Source: DAIRET01 sp036795455
Lineage (GTDB): Bacteria; Bacteroidota; Ignavibacteria; Ignavibacteriales; Ignavibacteriaceae
Reading direction: 5' to 3'
DNA length: 43,129 nucleotides
Assembly: GCA_036795455.1 (NCBI GenBank)
Contig: DAIRET010000007.1
Span: 1 to 43,129 of the forward strand
A program made the position numbers and the translations under genes. Below, piece after piece: positions 7,129 to 15,828 of the stretch. Each line of letters opens with the position of its first letter. Within the stretch, counting starts at the first letter, position 1. The notes beneath the pieces are model-generated. The model had not been told where the DNA came from and ran no database searches. It was given only the letters and a program-made list of their open reading frames with translations.

Positions 7129-7177
7129 GCTGCGGGCTATTATGTTTGTGATTTGTTTTATTTTTTATAAGCAATAA

Positions 7178-7207
7178 AAAAGGGAGCCTTTATGTAAACT
7201 CCCTTTT
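7178..7207 (-). terminator. intrinsic terminator downstream of the phosphoesterase and displaced ccmF tail
   Basis: On the minus strand AAAAGGGAG pairs with CTCCCTTTT across a 12-nt loop and continues into a T-rich tail. It begins 17 bp past the TAG of the ccmF-tail copy at 7221-7255, so it may have been the original ccmF terminator. Confidence 0.8.
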
Positions 7208-7220
7208 CTAAGAAAATCAA

Positions 7221-7255
7221 ATTCTACCCGGTTTCTTCCAGCCGTCTGAACGTTG
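7221..7255 (-). repeat. displaced copy of the ccmF 3' end
   Basis: These 35 bp match 9033-9067, the end of the functional ccmF, at 31 of 35 positions. Read on the minus strand they encode F-R-R-L-E-E-T-G-stop, against F-R-R-L-E-E-A-G-stop in ccmF. Two of the three codon differences are silent (AGA/AGG, CTG/TTG), so the copy diverged as coding DNA rather than as random decay. It lies just past the phosphoesterase stop. Confidence 0.75.
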
Positions 7256-7262
7256 TTTATCG

Positions 7263-8606
7263 TTAATACCGCAACGAGTCTTCAGCCATTTTTGTTACAA
7301 CTTCATTTTCATAGTTGTAAAGTTTTACAAGTGTTTGAGAAGAAGCCTCGGCATTTTGAGGGGTAATCACAACAAAATGCATTGTTGTCGGAGCAACATT
7401 ATTATGGTCAATCCATGTTCCGGAGTTCGCATAGATTGATTTTTGTCCATTATGGTTTTCAGACGAAATAATTTTGGGATCGTGCGTATGTCCAAAGATG
7501 ACAATTCTTTTATTTGAATTCGGATTTAAAAAATATTGATTCTTTGCCTGATTATCCGATTCGCTCGGTATGGCAGAATTTTCAATTGCCTGATTAGCAG
7601 GTATATTAACAGCTACATGATTGAGTGCTTGTCTTTGATTCCATGCATCCTGAATTCCCTTATAAAGATTAACATCTATAAATCCGCCGGGAGCAGTTTG
7701 ATAAGGCAATAAATCGTTTACAGAATAGGTTCCTGTAAATCCATCAACATTCGTTACAATAATATTCTCATCAAATTTATTCTCTATTGGTAGATGAGTT
7801 ATTGACCATTGCCAGAGTTCCCAATATGCGAATAGTAAATTTTGACTTTCATTACCGGAAGTATTTTGAGTAACAGCCGGCATCGTGTCACCTGGAGTTT
7901 TGCAATCTTGTATATGGTGAAGAGCGGCTATCCTTGTAAAGAAATATCCCGGAGGTGTTATGGTGCCAGGGGCAATATCCTGATTTGAAATCGGGTCAGG
8001 TGCACAGAAAAAATTGTAACGGTGTCCATGTTCAATTGCCAATGCCGGCATACTCGATGGCGAGTATGTCCCCAAGCCCAGTACATTGTCACGTACCTGA
8101 TTTATTCCCGGAAGGATAAGACTAACATTTTGAGCGGTTATAGTTAAATCATGGTTTCCCGGTACATAAGTAACTGAAATTTTTCCTTCTTGAATTATTT
8201 TGTTAAATGCGTCAATTACGCCCTTATTGGCTGTTGCTATGCGTTGCACAAAATCCGCTTGATCTTTCCCTTGATAAGTATTTATTGTGGCTGGAACATA
8301 CCATTCATCAAGTAAATCTCCGGCAATAACAAGTTCTTTTACATTTGGAGCCACACTAACTTTTTCAAGAAAGTTTTCAAGAGCCTTAAGATTTTTGCTG
8401 CACTCAGCATAAGCCAGATCGGCACCAAGATGGATATCGCTGATAACAACGATCATATTTCTTTCATTCCCGCCATTGCTAAATGGGTCAATTTTAGTAT
8501 CTGCTGAACCTGATTCAGATGTATGGTCTGACTTACTGCATGAAACAGATACACTTAATACCAACACCGTAAAAAATACACTTAATAATTTCATCATAAT
8601 TTTCAT
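7263..8606 (-). CDS. calcineurin-like metallophosphoesterase lipoprotein
   Basis: 447 residues with signal peptide and lipobox (VSVSC, Cys23). All phosphoesterase signature blocks are visible: DIHLG (Asp57, His59), GDLLD (Asp97), PGNHD (Asn151-His152-Asp153), EHGHRYN near 192-198 and FGHTHDP near 373. These bind a dinuclear metal centre and hydrolyse phosphoesters or pyrophosphates; LpxH-like and Icc-like enzymes share the pattern. Being an exported lipoprotein, it probably acts on an extracytoplasmic phosphoester; the substrate is unknown. The gene is alone between two copies of the ccmF 3' end, and the start may instead be Met4 or Met5. It is probably a late arrival between ccmF and its terminator. 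Confidence 0.88.
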   Translation of the reverse strand: MKIMMKLLSVFFTVLVLSVSVSCSKSDHTSESGSADTKIDPFSNGGNERNMIVVISDIHLGADLAYAECSKNLKALENFLEKVSVAPNVKELVIAGDLLDEWYVPATINTYQGKDQADFVQRIATANKGVIDAFNKIIQEGKISVTYVPGNHDLTITAQNVSLILPGINQVRDNVLGLGTYSPSSMPALAIEHGHRYNFFCAPDPISNQDIAPGTITPPGYFFTRIAALHHIQDCKTPGDTMPAVTQNTSGNESQNLLFAYWELWQWSITHLPIENKFDENIIVTNVDGFTGTYSVNDLLPYQTAPGGFIDVNLYKGIQDAWNQRQALNHVAVNIPANQAIENSAIPSESDNQAKNQYFLNPNSNKRIVIFGHTHDPKIISSENHNGQKSIYANSGTWIDHNNVAPTTMHFVVITPQNAEASSQTLVKLYNYENEVVTKMAEDSLRY

Positions 8607-9035
8607 TTAATACCTTTTTTGTTTTTTCCTGCTCACAAAGCTTTTCGGAATTCGCTCTGATTGCAATGAATTTTTAATTTTTTGATTTATATTGGTTCTA
8701 TTTATCGTCTTAGGGGATTTTCCATGTTTTTAATCGCGTCCTTTTTTTGTTGGGTGGTATAATCCTTTACGCAATAACTTGTCCCGGTTCCTAACGGGAA
8801 GGCATAAATCCAACTTTTCCAAAGGAGCGTTCTGAAAACCCCATGTTTGTTGCGTGATAACCGCAAATTATTAGTTGTAATATATTAAAAGACTATAACT
8901 AATCAAAACTACTTTTAAGGGAAAACAATACTCACATCAACCCGGTCTCTGTAAAAAAAATAAGAAGCCCTTTAGATTTGTTTTGAGTCTTTATTCGGTC
9001 TTTAATAATGTGAGTTTATTACACTATCAATTATT
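8607..9035. other. 429-bp intergenic stretch between the phosphoesterase and ccmF
   Basis: No gene is seen on either strand. The stretch holds the second copy of the dispersed element (8803-8882) and a small hairpin TCCCG/CGGGA near 8782-8799. A T-rich minus-strand tail past the ccmF stop, around 8950-9000, has only a weak stem. Confidence 0.6.
8803..8882 (+). repeat. dispersed ~80-bp intergenic element, copy 2
   Basis: Aligns without gaps to 191-260 (54 of 70 identical). This copy contains a clearer hairpin, TTGCG-TGATAAC-CGCAA, near 8850-8866. It lies inside the segment bounded by the two ccmF tails, about 200 bp upstream of the phosphoesterase start. No recombinase remnant follows it here. 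Confidence 0.55.
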
Positions 9036-9067
9036 CTACCCGGCTTCTTCCAACCGCCTGAACATTG
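9033..9067 (-). repeat. ccmF 3' end, in-place copy of the direct repeat
   Basis: This is the end of functional ccmF and repeats at 7221-7255 in the same orientation, 31 of 35 bases identical. The 1.8-kb segment between the repeats holds the phosphoesterase gene. Confidence 0.7.
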
Positions 9068-11432
9068 AGACGAAAAATCCTATAACAAAAACCGCTGTTC
9101 CTATCCACACAAGACTTACAAACGGTTTTACGCTTGCCGAAATCGAAAGAACTTCTTTGTGTTCGTGTACATCTGCCATACTGCCGGAAAGTTTGGTGAT
9201 AACTATGTCAGCTTTTTTAGACATCGGGTCAATCTGCTTTAAAATTATACGCAGGTTTTCTTCCTTCAACTCAACCGGGATATAATTTATTGCTTCCCCT
9301 TCTTTCTTTAATACAAGGTCGACTGTTTTTGCGGTGCCGTATCCTTTAACACTCAGTTTTGCACCCATCTGGAAATCACCGCCGGAAGCCATAACACCCA
9401 TATCCGGTCTGATAAATTCTGCATAAAGAATTTTAACTCCTTCAGCTTCGGTTTCTTTGCCGGGTGTAAGGGAAACCTCTTTTTCACCATGACCCGCATG
9501 GGAAGTCCCGTCATCATATCCGATTGGAGAAATATAAACATCATTCAGAAATCCTTCGAGAATATCCGGCTCTCTCATCAAACTTTGATTGAAAGAACTG
9601 ATATACATAACCGGTTTTACACGGTAACTTGAATTTCCCTTTTTTACATCAACATTGAAAGCATACTTCGTATTGTTTTCAATCGGCTGGTAGCCGACAA
9701 ACTCAACCGTGTAGCCGAGAGCGTCCTGTTTTTCTCCTTTTACGAGGTCAAGCTCAACCTCATCACTATAAACGGCGGAACCGATAACACCGAGAATAAA
9801 AATAGCGATACCGATATGTGCCATGTATGAGCCGAGCATTTTTTTGTTTCCCTTCATAATCTTCAAAGCTATCTCTCCGTTTGTGAAAATCGAGAAGTAA
9901 GCCGAAAATGCAAGAAGTATCATCACAATATCATAAACGCTTGCTATTACTACAGTTAGTAACGTTACCGACACAGAGAGAATCAACGCAAGCCTTAACT
10001 TTTTAAATATCTCTTCACCGCTGTTCTCTTTCCATTTCAACATCAAACTTAAACCGTTGAGCAATCCCATAATTATTGCAAGCGGGATGTGCATTTCATC
10101 GTAAAAAGAAATTTCCACCCCCACACCAAATATAGGAGCAGAAGTACCGAAAAAGATTATCAATGCAGATGCACCGAGTACAACGGCGGAAGTAAATAGT
10201 GAAAGTTCCCTCGATAAAAGATTATCATCATACTTTGTCTGTGATGAAAGATACTTCCATCTATAAACAATCAAACCGCTTCCGAGCAGTAGGAATGTGG
10301 CAACGAGAATAATTAAGAAGAGATAAATTATCGTTCCCGGATCAACAAAAGAATGAACGGATGAATCGCCGAGTATTCCGCTTCTTGTTAAAAAAGTACT
10401 GTAAAGAACAAGAATAAAAGCAAGTATACTTAAAATAAGATTTGTTTTGGCAAATCTTCCGACACCTTCCCCTCTGTCCTGGCTTTTTCTCTGAACAATC
10501 ATTGTGTGAACTACTGCTGCAATTACAACCCACGGCACAAGACTTGAATTTTCAACCGGGTCCCATGCCCAATAACCGCCCCAGCCGAGTACGCCGTAAG
10601 CCCAGTAGCCTCCGAGCATTATTCCGAGTCCGAGAACCGCCCCCGCTGCAAGCACCCATGGAAACGATTGACGAACCCAATCTTTATAATCATTTTTTAA
10701 AAGTGCTGCAATTGCAAAAGTGAACGGAACAGCAGCAAGTGCAAACCCCGCAAAAAGCACGGGGGGATGAATCTGCATCCAAAAATTTTGAAGAAGTGGA
10801 TTCAATCCTTTACCGTTTATTATAAACTCATTTATTGAAATACCGGCAGATTGAAGCGAGGCGTAAAGCTCTTTACTCATTTTTACAAATCCCTGCCCGC
10901 TTGATGGATCGCTGAATAAGTGTCCCTGCAGAAACGGTAAGTTGAAAAACGCCGGGTTAATTTTTGTCGACTCAATAAAAATCTCTTCCATCCAAATAAA
11001 GTTGAACGGGCTTTTAAGCAGCGGTGAAACCATAAAAAGCAAGAATGAAAGCACGAGTGAATAAACCGCCATTACAGAAGGCTCAAGCCCTTCTCTTTTC
11101 GCAGAATATGATTGAAGAATAATCCCGATAATAACAGCAAATAAAACCCAAAGAAGAAAACTTCCTTCCTGTCCCGCCCAGAAGGTTGACATCAGCAGTC
11201 CTACCGGAAGTTCATCACTACTGTAATTATAAATGTAGCCGTATTGATACTGGTGCGTCAAAATCGAGTACATCAAAAGTGTTGATGCGACAATTACAAG
11301 CATAGCAGTTAGATGAAAAGATAAACGTCCGAAATTCAATGTATTCTTTACACCGCGAAAACTGAAAGAATACATCAACATAGAAAAGACCGCCAGCACA
11401 AATGCCAGCGTTAATATTATATTACCTGCCAT
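9036..11432 (-). CDS. ccmF: cytochrome c maturation haem lyase subunit CcmF
   Basis: 798-residue polytopic inner-membrane protein of the haem-handling family. The WWD domain lies at about residues 276-301 (GGYWAYGVLGWGGYWAWDPV), with haem-ligand candidates His222 (QIHPPVLF) and His309 (VHT). CcmF transfers haem from holo-CcmE to apocytochrome c. Compared with E. coli CcmF there is an additional loop at about residues 145-205, between SPF and GLNPLLQNFWMQIHPP, predicted extracytoplasmic. The C-terminus has a soluble periplasmic domain and a last membrane segment before MFRRLEEAG. It follows ccmE by 28 bp and closes the operon. No ccmG or ccmH follows. Confidence 0.95.
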   Translation of the reverse strand: MAGNIILTLAFVLAVFSMLMYSFSFRGVKNTLNFGRLSFHLTAMLVIVASTLLMYSILTHQYQYGYIYNYSSDELPVGLLMSTFWAGQEGSFLLWVLFAVIIGIILQSYSAKREGLEPSVMAVYSLVLSFLLFMVSPLLKSPFNFIWMEEIFIESTKINPAFFNLPFLQGHLFSDPSSGQGFVKMSKELYASLQSAGISINEFIINGKGLNPLLQNFWMQIHPPVLFAGFALAAVPFTFAIAALLKNDYKDWVRQSFPWVLAAGAVLGLGIMLGGYWAYGVLGWGGYWAWDPVENSSLVPWVVIAAVVHTMIVQRKSQDRGEGVGRFAKTNLILSILAFILVLYSTFLTRSGILGDSSVHSFVDPGTIIYLFLIILVATFLLLGSGLIVYRWKYLSSQTKYDDNLLSRELSLFTSAVVLGASALIIFFGTSAPIFGVGVEISFYDEMHIPLAIIMGLLNGLSLMLKWKENSGEEIFKKLRLALILSVSVTLLTVVIASVYDIVMILLAFSAYFSIFTNGEIALKIMKGNKKMLGSYMAHIGIAIFILGVIGSAVYSDEVELDLVKGEKQDALGYTVEFVGYQPIENNTKYAFNVDVKKGNSSYRVKPVMYISSFNQSLMREPDILEGFLNDVYISPIGYDDGTSHAGHGEKEVSLTPGKETEAEGVKILYAEFIRPDMGVMASGGDFQMGAKLSVKGYGTAKTVDLVLKKEGEAINYIPVELKEENLRIILKQIDPMSKKADIVITKLSGSMADVHEHKEVLSISASVKPFVSLVWIGTAVFVIGFFVSMFRRLEEAG

Positions 11433-11460
11433 ATAGAAACTCCTTTTTTGAGAGGGGTGA

Positions 11461-11853
11461 TTACATTACAACAGCGGATTTCACTTTTTCGCCCTCATAC
11501 TTTGAAGGACATTTGGTAAGTATTTCCTTAGCGTGGAAATAACCGTTCTTATACTCACCGGTTACAACTACACTTGTTGCAGATTCAAAATTATTGGGGA
11601 TTGTTCCGTTACAGACGACTTTCATTTCCTGCCCTTTTTCATCTTTCATATAGAAAGAGAAAGTCCTGTTCACTTTATCAAGCTCGTAATGTTTTTCCTT
11701 AACCCAGCTTCCGGTTGCTTTAACGGTTCTTTCTTTTTCGATTACTTTAGCGAAGTCGCTTTCATACTGGATATTGCTTTGAGTAAAAAGGTATATCATC
11801 AGCGATAGAAATACCGTTACTATTATCCCTCCGAATATATATTTGTTTTTCAC
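11461..11853 (-). CDS. ccmE: haem chaperone CcmE, Cys-type (CxxxY)
   Basis: 130 residues: N-terminal membrane anchor (residues 6-24), then the OB-fold periplasmic domain. In E. coli CcmE binds haem covalently through a His in H-x-x-x-Y; here the same place reads C115-P-S-K-Y119. Cys-type CcmE is known from Desulfovibrio and archaea and goes with a reduced pathway called System I*. The start is GTG (11851-11853), overlapping the ccmD stop by four bases (GTGA). It carries haem from CcmC/D to CcmF. Confidence 0.93.
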   Translation of the reverse strand: MKNKYIFGGIIVTVFLSLMIYLFTQSNIQYESDFAKVIEKERTVKATGSWVKEKHYELDKVNRTFSFYMKDEKGQEMKVVCNGTIPNNFESATSVVVTGEYKNGYFHAKEILTKCPSKYEGEKVKSAVVM

Positions 11854-12002
11854 TTCTTCACTCCTTTGATTTCTTCCTCAATCTTTTTTAATTTCTTATC
11901 CAAACCGAACATGTATAAAAATATTCCGGTCCAGACAATCAAAACTATTATCATTACTATATAAATTGCATTATTTTCGAGAAAAGAATATAACCCTTCC
12001 AA
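11850..12002 (-). CDS. ccmD: CcmD, small haem exporter subunit
   Basis: 50 residues between ccmC and ccmE. Apart from the start codon it reads EGLYSFLENNAIYIV, one membrane helix (VMIIVLIVWTGIFLYMF), then a charged tail (DKKLKKIEEEIKGVKK). Size, single helix, basic/acidic tail and position are those of CcmD, which helps release holo-CcmE from the CcmABC complex. The start must be TTG at 12000-12002, as no ATG or GTG lies upstream in frame; a GAGG lies a few bases upstream. The stop overlaps the GTG of ccmE. Too short and oddly started for routine gene finding. Confidence 0.88.
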   Translation of the reverse strand: MEGLYSFLENNAIYIVMIIVLIVWTGIFLYMFGLDKKLKKIEEEIKGVKK

Positions 12003-12009
12003 CCCAACC

Positions 12010-12863
12010 TCAACTAAATTGTTTTTCTAATTTATCTTTAAGAATCTGTAATCTATATCCGACCCGCCACATCCAGAAGTATAAAATCGTAAAACCGATA
12101 AGCGACAAAACGAATATCAAATACATGTTAGAATCCATTTTGAAATTTACTACAGGACCGGCAGTACTATCGTCTGCCGAGCCGGGGTGCAACCCTTTCA
12201 TTATCCTCGGCATAATGAATATAAAGAACGGTACAGTAACAAAAGCTATTATCGAATAAACCGATGAAAGTACTGCTCTTTTTTCGTCCTGTTCAATAGC
12301 AGAGCGGAGCGCAAACAACGCTCCGTAAATCAACATTAATGCAAATATGCTTGTCTGTCGCGGATCCCAGCTCCAGAAAGAGCCCCAGGCAAACTTCGAC
12401 CAAACAGCACCTGTTACAGTTGCGAGTATGCAGAAAATCATTCCAAGTTGTGCCGCAGTATAAGCCTTTGCATNNNNNNNNNNNNNNNNNNNNNNNNNNN
12501 NNNNNNNNNNNNNNNNNNNNNNNNNNNNNNNNNNNNNNNNNNNNNNNNNNNNNNNNNNNNNNNNNNNNNNNNNGTTGCGAGTATGCAGAAAATCATTCCA
12601 AGTTGTGCCGCAGTATAAGCCTTTGCATCGTCGTCAAGGTCTTTTTTACGGAGATATTTTATGCCGTAAATTGTTGACATAAAAAATGCAAGTACTGTTA
12701 TCCATGCAGTCGGTACGTGAAAGAAAATTATTTTTGCATTTTCACCCAAGCCCGTGATCAGAGGGAATTCATACCATGCAGAAGGATTTTCCACAATGGG
12801 GAATGCTATCCCGGCTATCGAGATAAAACAGATAAGTATAAATAAAGCAATTTTCCAGAGCAT
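12010..12863 (-). CDS. ccmC: CcmC haem export protein, split by a false assembly gap
   Basis: Two frames flank a run of 100 N (12474-12573). The 55 bases before the N (12419-12473) are repeated exactly after it (12574-12628). Removing the N and one copy leaves 699 bp, exactly 233 codons, with one continuous CcmC of 232 residues: six hydrophobic segments, His49 (FFHVPTAW), the WWD domain at 103-120 (WSKFAWGSFWSWDPRQTS) and His174 (LHPGSAD). CcmC loads haem onto CcmE. As given, the sequence has a frame break; I regard it as an artefact. It starts 11 bp after ccmB and ends 7 bp before ccmD. Confidence 0.93.
12419..12628. other. scaffold gap with duplicated 55-bp flanks
   Basis: Bases 12419-12473 and 12574-12628 are identical and are separated by exactly 100 N. 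A contig-end overlap that was not merged explains this; 55 is a common k-mer length in de Bruijn assemblers. The true distance is most likely minus 55, that is, no gap. Confidence 0.93.
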
Positions 12864-12874
12864 AAAATTTTACA

Positions 12875-13537
12875 TTAATCTTTCCAGATAAAATCGAACA
12901 ATAAAAAAGAGACGGAGAACATTATAACATCGTAGCAAAACAGGACTGCTATTTCAACAAATGCTTCGTCCAGCCCAACACCGTCCATTGATAGTTTGGT
13001 CAACTCAATTAAAATTAAAATCAACGGCAGTAAAATCGGGAATGACAATACAGGGTATAGAGTTCCTTTGGAACCGGCTTTCGATATAATTGCAGCAATA
13101 ATCGTAGATGCGGCTGCAATTCCTATATTTCCGAGTAAAAACGCCGTTAAAAAAAGAACAAGATTTTTCAGTACGAATGCATCAAACAGGATACTGTAAA
13201 GAACGAGTACAAAAACGTTCATCGAGAAAACGAGAACAATATTAAAGAACAATTTTCCGCCGAATACCGAAGCCGGAGAAGCAATCAGTTTAAGCGTCAT
13301 TGCCGTTCCGCGTTCTTCTTCGGAAACGAATGTCCTTGATAATCCCGACATTGCACTAAAAAAAACAACGACCCAGAAAAGTCCGCCTGCAAGATAATCG
13401 GAAATGGTTTCCGTTCCGATTGAAAAAAGAATAACGCTAATCGTTATTAGAATAAACATTACAAGCGAATTAACTGCGTACCGTGTTCTTAACTCGGACG
13501 AAAGATCTTTCTTAAATATGTGATAGAACGGCTGCAT
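12875..13537 (-). CDS. ccmB: haem exporter membrane subunit CcmB
   Basis: 220 residues with about six hydrophobic segments. The N-terminus FYHIFKKDLSSELRTRYAVN and the motif FFSAMSGLSRTFVSEEERGTA are typical of CcmB, the permease of the CcmAB ABC transporter that drives release of haem-loaded CcmE. It begins one base after the ccmA stop, in the usual ccmABC order. Length matches the family. Confidence 0.94.
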   Translation of the reverse strand: MQPFYHIFKKDLSSELRTRYAVNSLVMFILITISVILFSIGTETISDYLAGGLFWVVVFFSAMSGLSRTFVSEEERGTAMTLKLIASPASVFGGKLFFNIVLVFSMNVFVLVLYSILFDAFVLKNLVLFLTAFLLGNIGIAAASTIIAAIISKAGSKGTLYPVLSFPILLPLILILIELTKLSMDGVGLDEAFVEIAVLFCYDVIMFSVSFLLFDFIWKD

Positions 13538-13538
13538 A

Positions 13539-14168
13539 TTATTTGTAATTTGTCAATTCAACAACATTTTTACACAACCGGAGATCGTTCTCCTCGTTCG
13601 ATGCAATTAAAACAATATTTGAACCGGAATAGTTTTCAATCAGCCTGTAAACTTTATCTTTCCCCTCGTTGTCGAGGTTTGAAGTCGGTTCGTCAAGTAT
13701 TACGAAAAATGGTGAATGCACAAGAGCGAAGATGAATTTCATCCTTTGTTTCATACCTGAAGAATAAGTTTTTAACATGTCATCCTTCCGTTCGTAAAGC
13801 CCTAACTCGTTTAAGAAAAAATTGCTTTTTCCCTTATCGAGGTTAATTCCTCTAATCTTTGAAAAAAAGAGAATATTTTCTTCCGCGGAAAACTCATCAT
13901 AAAGAACGAGGTAGGGGGAGACAAAACCGGTATAGTTGTGCAGTTTTTCCGGTTCGATATTCTTTCCGTCAACAGAATGAATAACTCTCCCTTTCGACGG
14001 GGCTATTAACCCGGAAAGAATTTTTACAAGAGTTGATTTACCGGAACCGTTGGGACCGGCAATTCCGTAAATGCCGCTGTTTTCATATGCAAGATTAATA
14101 TTTTTGAAAATAAGTCTCCGTCCGAAGAACTTTGTAACAGATTCTGCAGCAACGGAAAAGTTATTCAT
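13539..14168 (-). CDS. ccmA: haem exporter ATP-binding subunit CcmA
   Basis: 209-residue ABC ATPase. Walker A GPNGSGKST at 38-46, signature SSGMKQR from 136, Walker B FFVILDE at 154-160 followed by PTSNLD. With CcmB it uses ATP to release holo-CcmE from CcmC/D. The ATG (14166-14168) lies inside the end of the metalloprotease gene, an 8-nt overlap, so translation of ccmA is probably coupled to an exported protease gene, an unusual partner. Confidence 0.93.
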   Translation of the reverse strand: MNNFSVAAESVTKFFGRRLIFKNINLAYENSGIYGIAGPNGSGKSTLVKILSGLIAPSKGRVIHSVDGKNIEPEKLHNYTGFVSPYLVLYDEFSAEENILFFSKIRGINLDKGKSNFFLNELGLYERKDDMLKTYSSGMKQRMKFIFALVHSPFFVILDEPTSNLDNEGKDKVYRLIENYSGSNIVLIASNEENDLRLCKNVVELTNYK

Positions 14169-15828
14169 TTATAATTACCAGTTTACCGGTGTTTGTCCCG
14201 GTATTACTTTTAACGACATAGAAATAAACACCGGAACCGTTATTGTCGCCGTTGTCTTTTTTTCCATTCCATTTAACAACACGGTTTCCGAATTTGTTGA
14301 TAACTGTTTCATTTACGAAACACATTAGTTCCATGTTTATATTGTAAATATAAATCTCCGCTATTCCGGAAGAACCTGCTGTTACAGGTAGATAGAGGAA
14401 TTCATGTTTTTTATAATTGAACGGGGATGGAAACACAAAGTCCGCTACTTTTCTATAGTTACCGTTACCGCTTACAACAACATCATTAATTATTTCCTTA
14501 TTGAGAAAGAAAACGATATCTGTGGCATCCAATTTTGAGTAGTAATACCCGTCAAGCGACTGCGAACCGGAAGCATTATAGTTAAATAATTCATAAGTAA
14601 AGGGGATAACTGCTGCCGGGGTCTGAATTCCCTTTTGAACATCACCATTCGTTACAATTGCAAATAGTGTATCCTCTAAATTATTTGACGAACTGTAGAA
14701 ACGAACGAAACAGTTTGCAACAGGCGAGGCATTCACACTAATTACTATTGATGGGGGAGTAAATAACACATTGTTCATCGGGCGAATTACCGGGTAAAAC
14801 TCCGCCTCTTTAAAAAACTTGTTGGTAATACTTCTGTAATTTGTGAAATAGGTCCACACTGCAAATTCGGACAATTCTTCCGCGAAAGAGGAATTGACTT
14901 CATTAAGAGATAGTTCAATTGCAAGCAAAGCCCGGTAATTAACAAAATGTTCCCATTGTCGTTTCAACACGTCGAAATTAAACCGGTCTCTCAAAAAGAT
15001 ATTCCATACTGCAAGATTGTAACCGTTATTATTACCGAATGATCTTTCAGGTTTATCGAAATAGTTTTTCATATAACCGTAATAATCGTTCACCGAATTG
15101 AAAACAAATTCTTCCATTGCGGTAGAAGTCATCTCGTAGAAAAAAACATCAGCGGTTTCGCCGTTGATTTCCCGTAAAATATAGTTGCTCATCTGTATTG
15201 CGTGGTGGAACTCGTGAGCAGCCGTAACCCTTGCGGCATCAATTCCCTGAGTATAAAAACCGGCGAAGCTATTATGAACAACTATGTATGAATAATATCT
15301 CTGGCTGCCCGGTGTAATTTCATTTTCGGGTTGTGTATAACCGTAATAACCACCTGCATTCTGTATGTAAACGTCATACCTATCGTCTCCACCAACGCCG
15401 TTATCGCTTACTGGCGGGGGATAACCGAGATAATTGACTTCAAAGTTATAGGATGAATCGAGCGCTTTGGCAAACTCAATAACGTCATATTGAACTTTAT
15501 GAATGCCGGTTGTGTCGTAATGAATTCTGAAAAATCCCGATTCGGAAACGATACTTGTTTCGGTTAGGGGACGCTGGAATAAAGCGTTTAACGTTTCCTT
15601 TTTGGGGGAATCAAATTTTTCTAAATTAAAAAAAATGTCGGAAGCCAACCCGAAGCCGCATTTTTTATTTTCTACCAAGCTATCTTCGGGGGACTCAACC
15701 TGGTATTGTCCGGCACTCTTCATTTCAAGAAAAGCGTTAAAAAGAGAATCGAGATCCGGTAAAACGTTTTGCGAAAAAAGCGAAACCGTTAGCAGTATAA
15801 AAAGTATTGATGTTTTCTTCAATATCAT
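14161..15828 (-). CDS. secreted MXAN_6640-type putative metalloprotease
   Basis: 555 residues. A signal peptide ends near SLFSQ (residue 20). The zinc motif HEFHH lies at His205-Glu206-His209 in TAAHEFHHAIQMSNY, followed by a Glu-rich helix (FYEMTSTAMEEF) that may give the third ligand. The upstream block GYPPPVSDNGVGGDDRYDVY is characteristic of the MXAN_6640 family of putative metalloproteases. The C-terminus (SGIAEIYIYNINMELM to GSGVYFYVVKS) resembles a FlgD-like/T9SS sorting domain. The start overlaps the FG-GAP gene by 4 nt (ATGA) and the stop overlaps ccmA by 8 nt. Substrate unknown. Confidence 0.82.
   Translation of the reverse strand: MILKKTSILFILLTVSLFSQNVLPDLDSLFNAFLEMKSAGQYQVESPEDSLVENKKCGFGLASDIFFNLEKFDSPKKETLNALFQRPLTETSIVSESGFFRIHYDTTGIHKVQYDVIEFAKALDSSYNFEVNYLGYPPPVSDNGVGGDDRYDVYIQNAGGYYGYTQPENEITPGSQRYYSYIVVHNSFAGFYTQGIDAARVTAAHEFHHAIQMSNYILREINGETADVFFYEMTSTAMEEFVFNSVNDYYGYMKNYFDKPERSFGNNNGYNLAVWNIFLRDRFNFDVLKRQWEHFVNYRALLAIELSLNEVNSSFAEELSEFAVWTYFTNYRSITNKFFKEAEFYPVIRPMNNVLFTPPSIVISVNASPVANCFVRFYSSSNNLEDTLFAIVTNGDVQKGIQTPAAVIPFTYELFNYNASGSQSLDGYYYSKLDATDIVFFLNKEIINDVVVSGNGNYRKVADFVFPSPFNYKKHEFLYLPVTAGSSGIAEIYIYNINMELMCFVNETVINKFGNRVVKWNGKKDNGDNNGSGVYFYVVKSNTGTNTGKLVIINE

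Noticed and set aside
12339..12677. Plus-strand frame spanning the N run
   Set aside because: It consists of antisense ccmC sequence translated through unknown bases and exists only because of the artificial gap.
12010..12863. ccmC as a genuine frameshifted or insertion-interrupted gene
   Set aside because: The exact 55-bp duplication at both sides of exactly 100 N, and the in-frame protein after collapse, show an assembly artefact.
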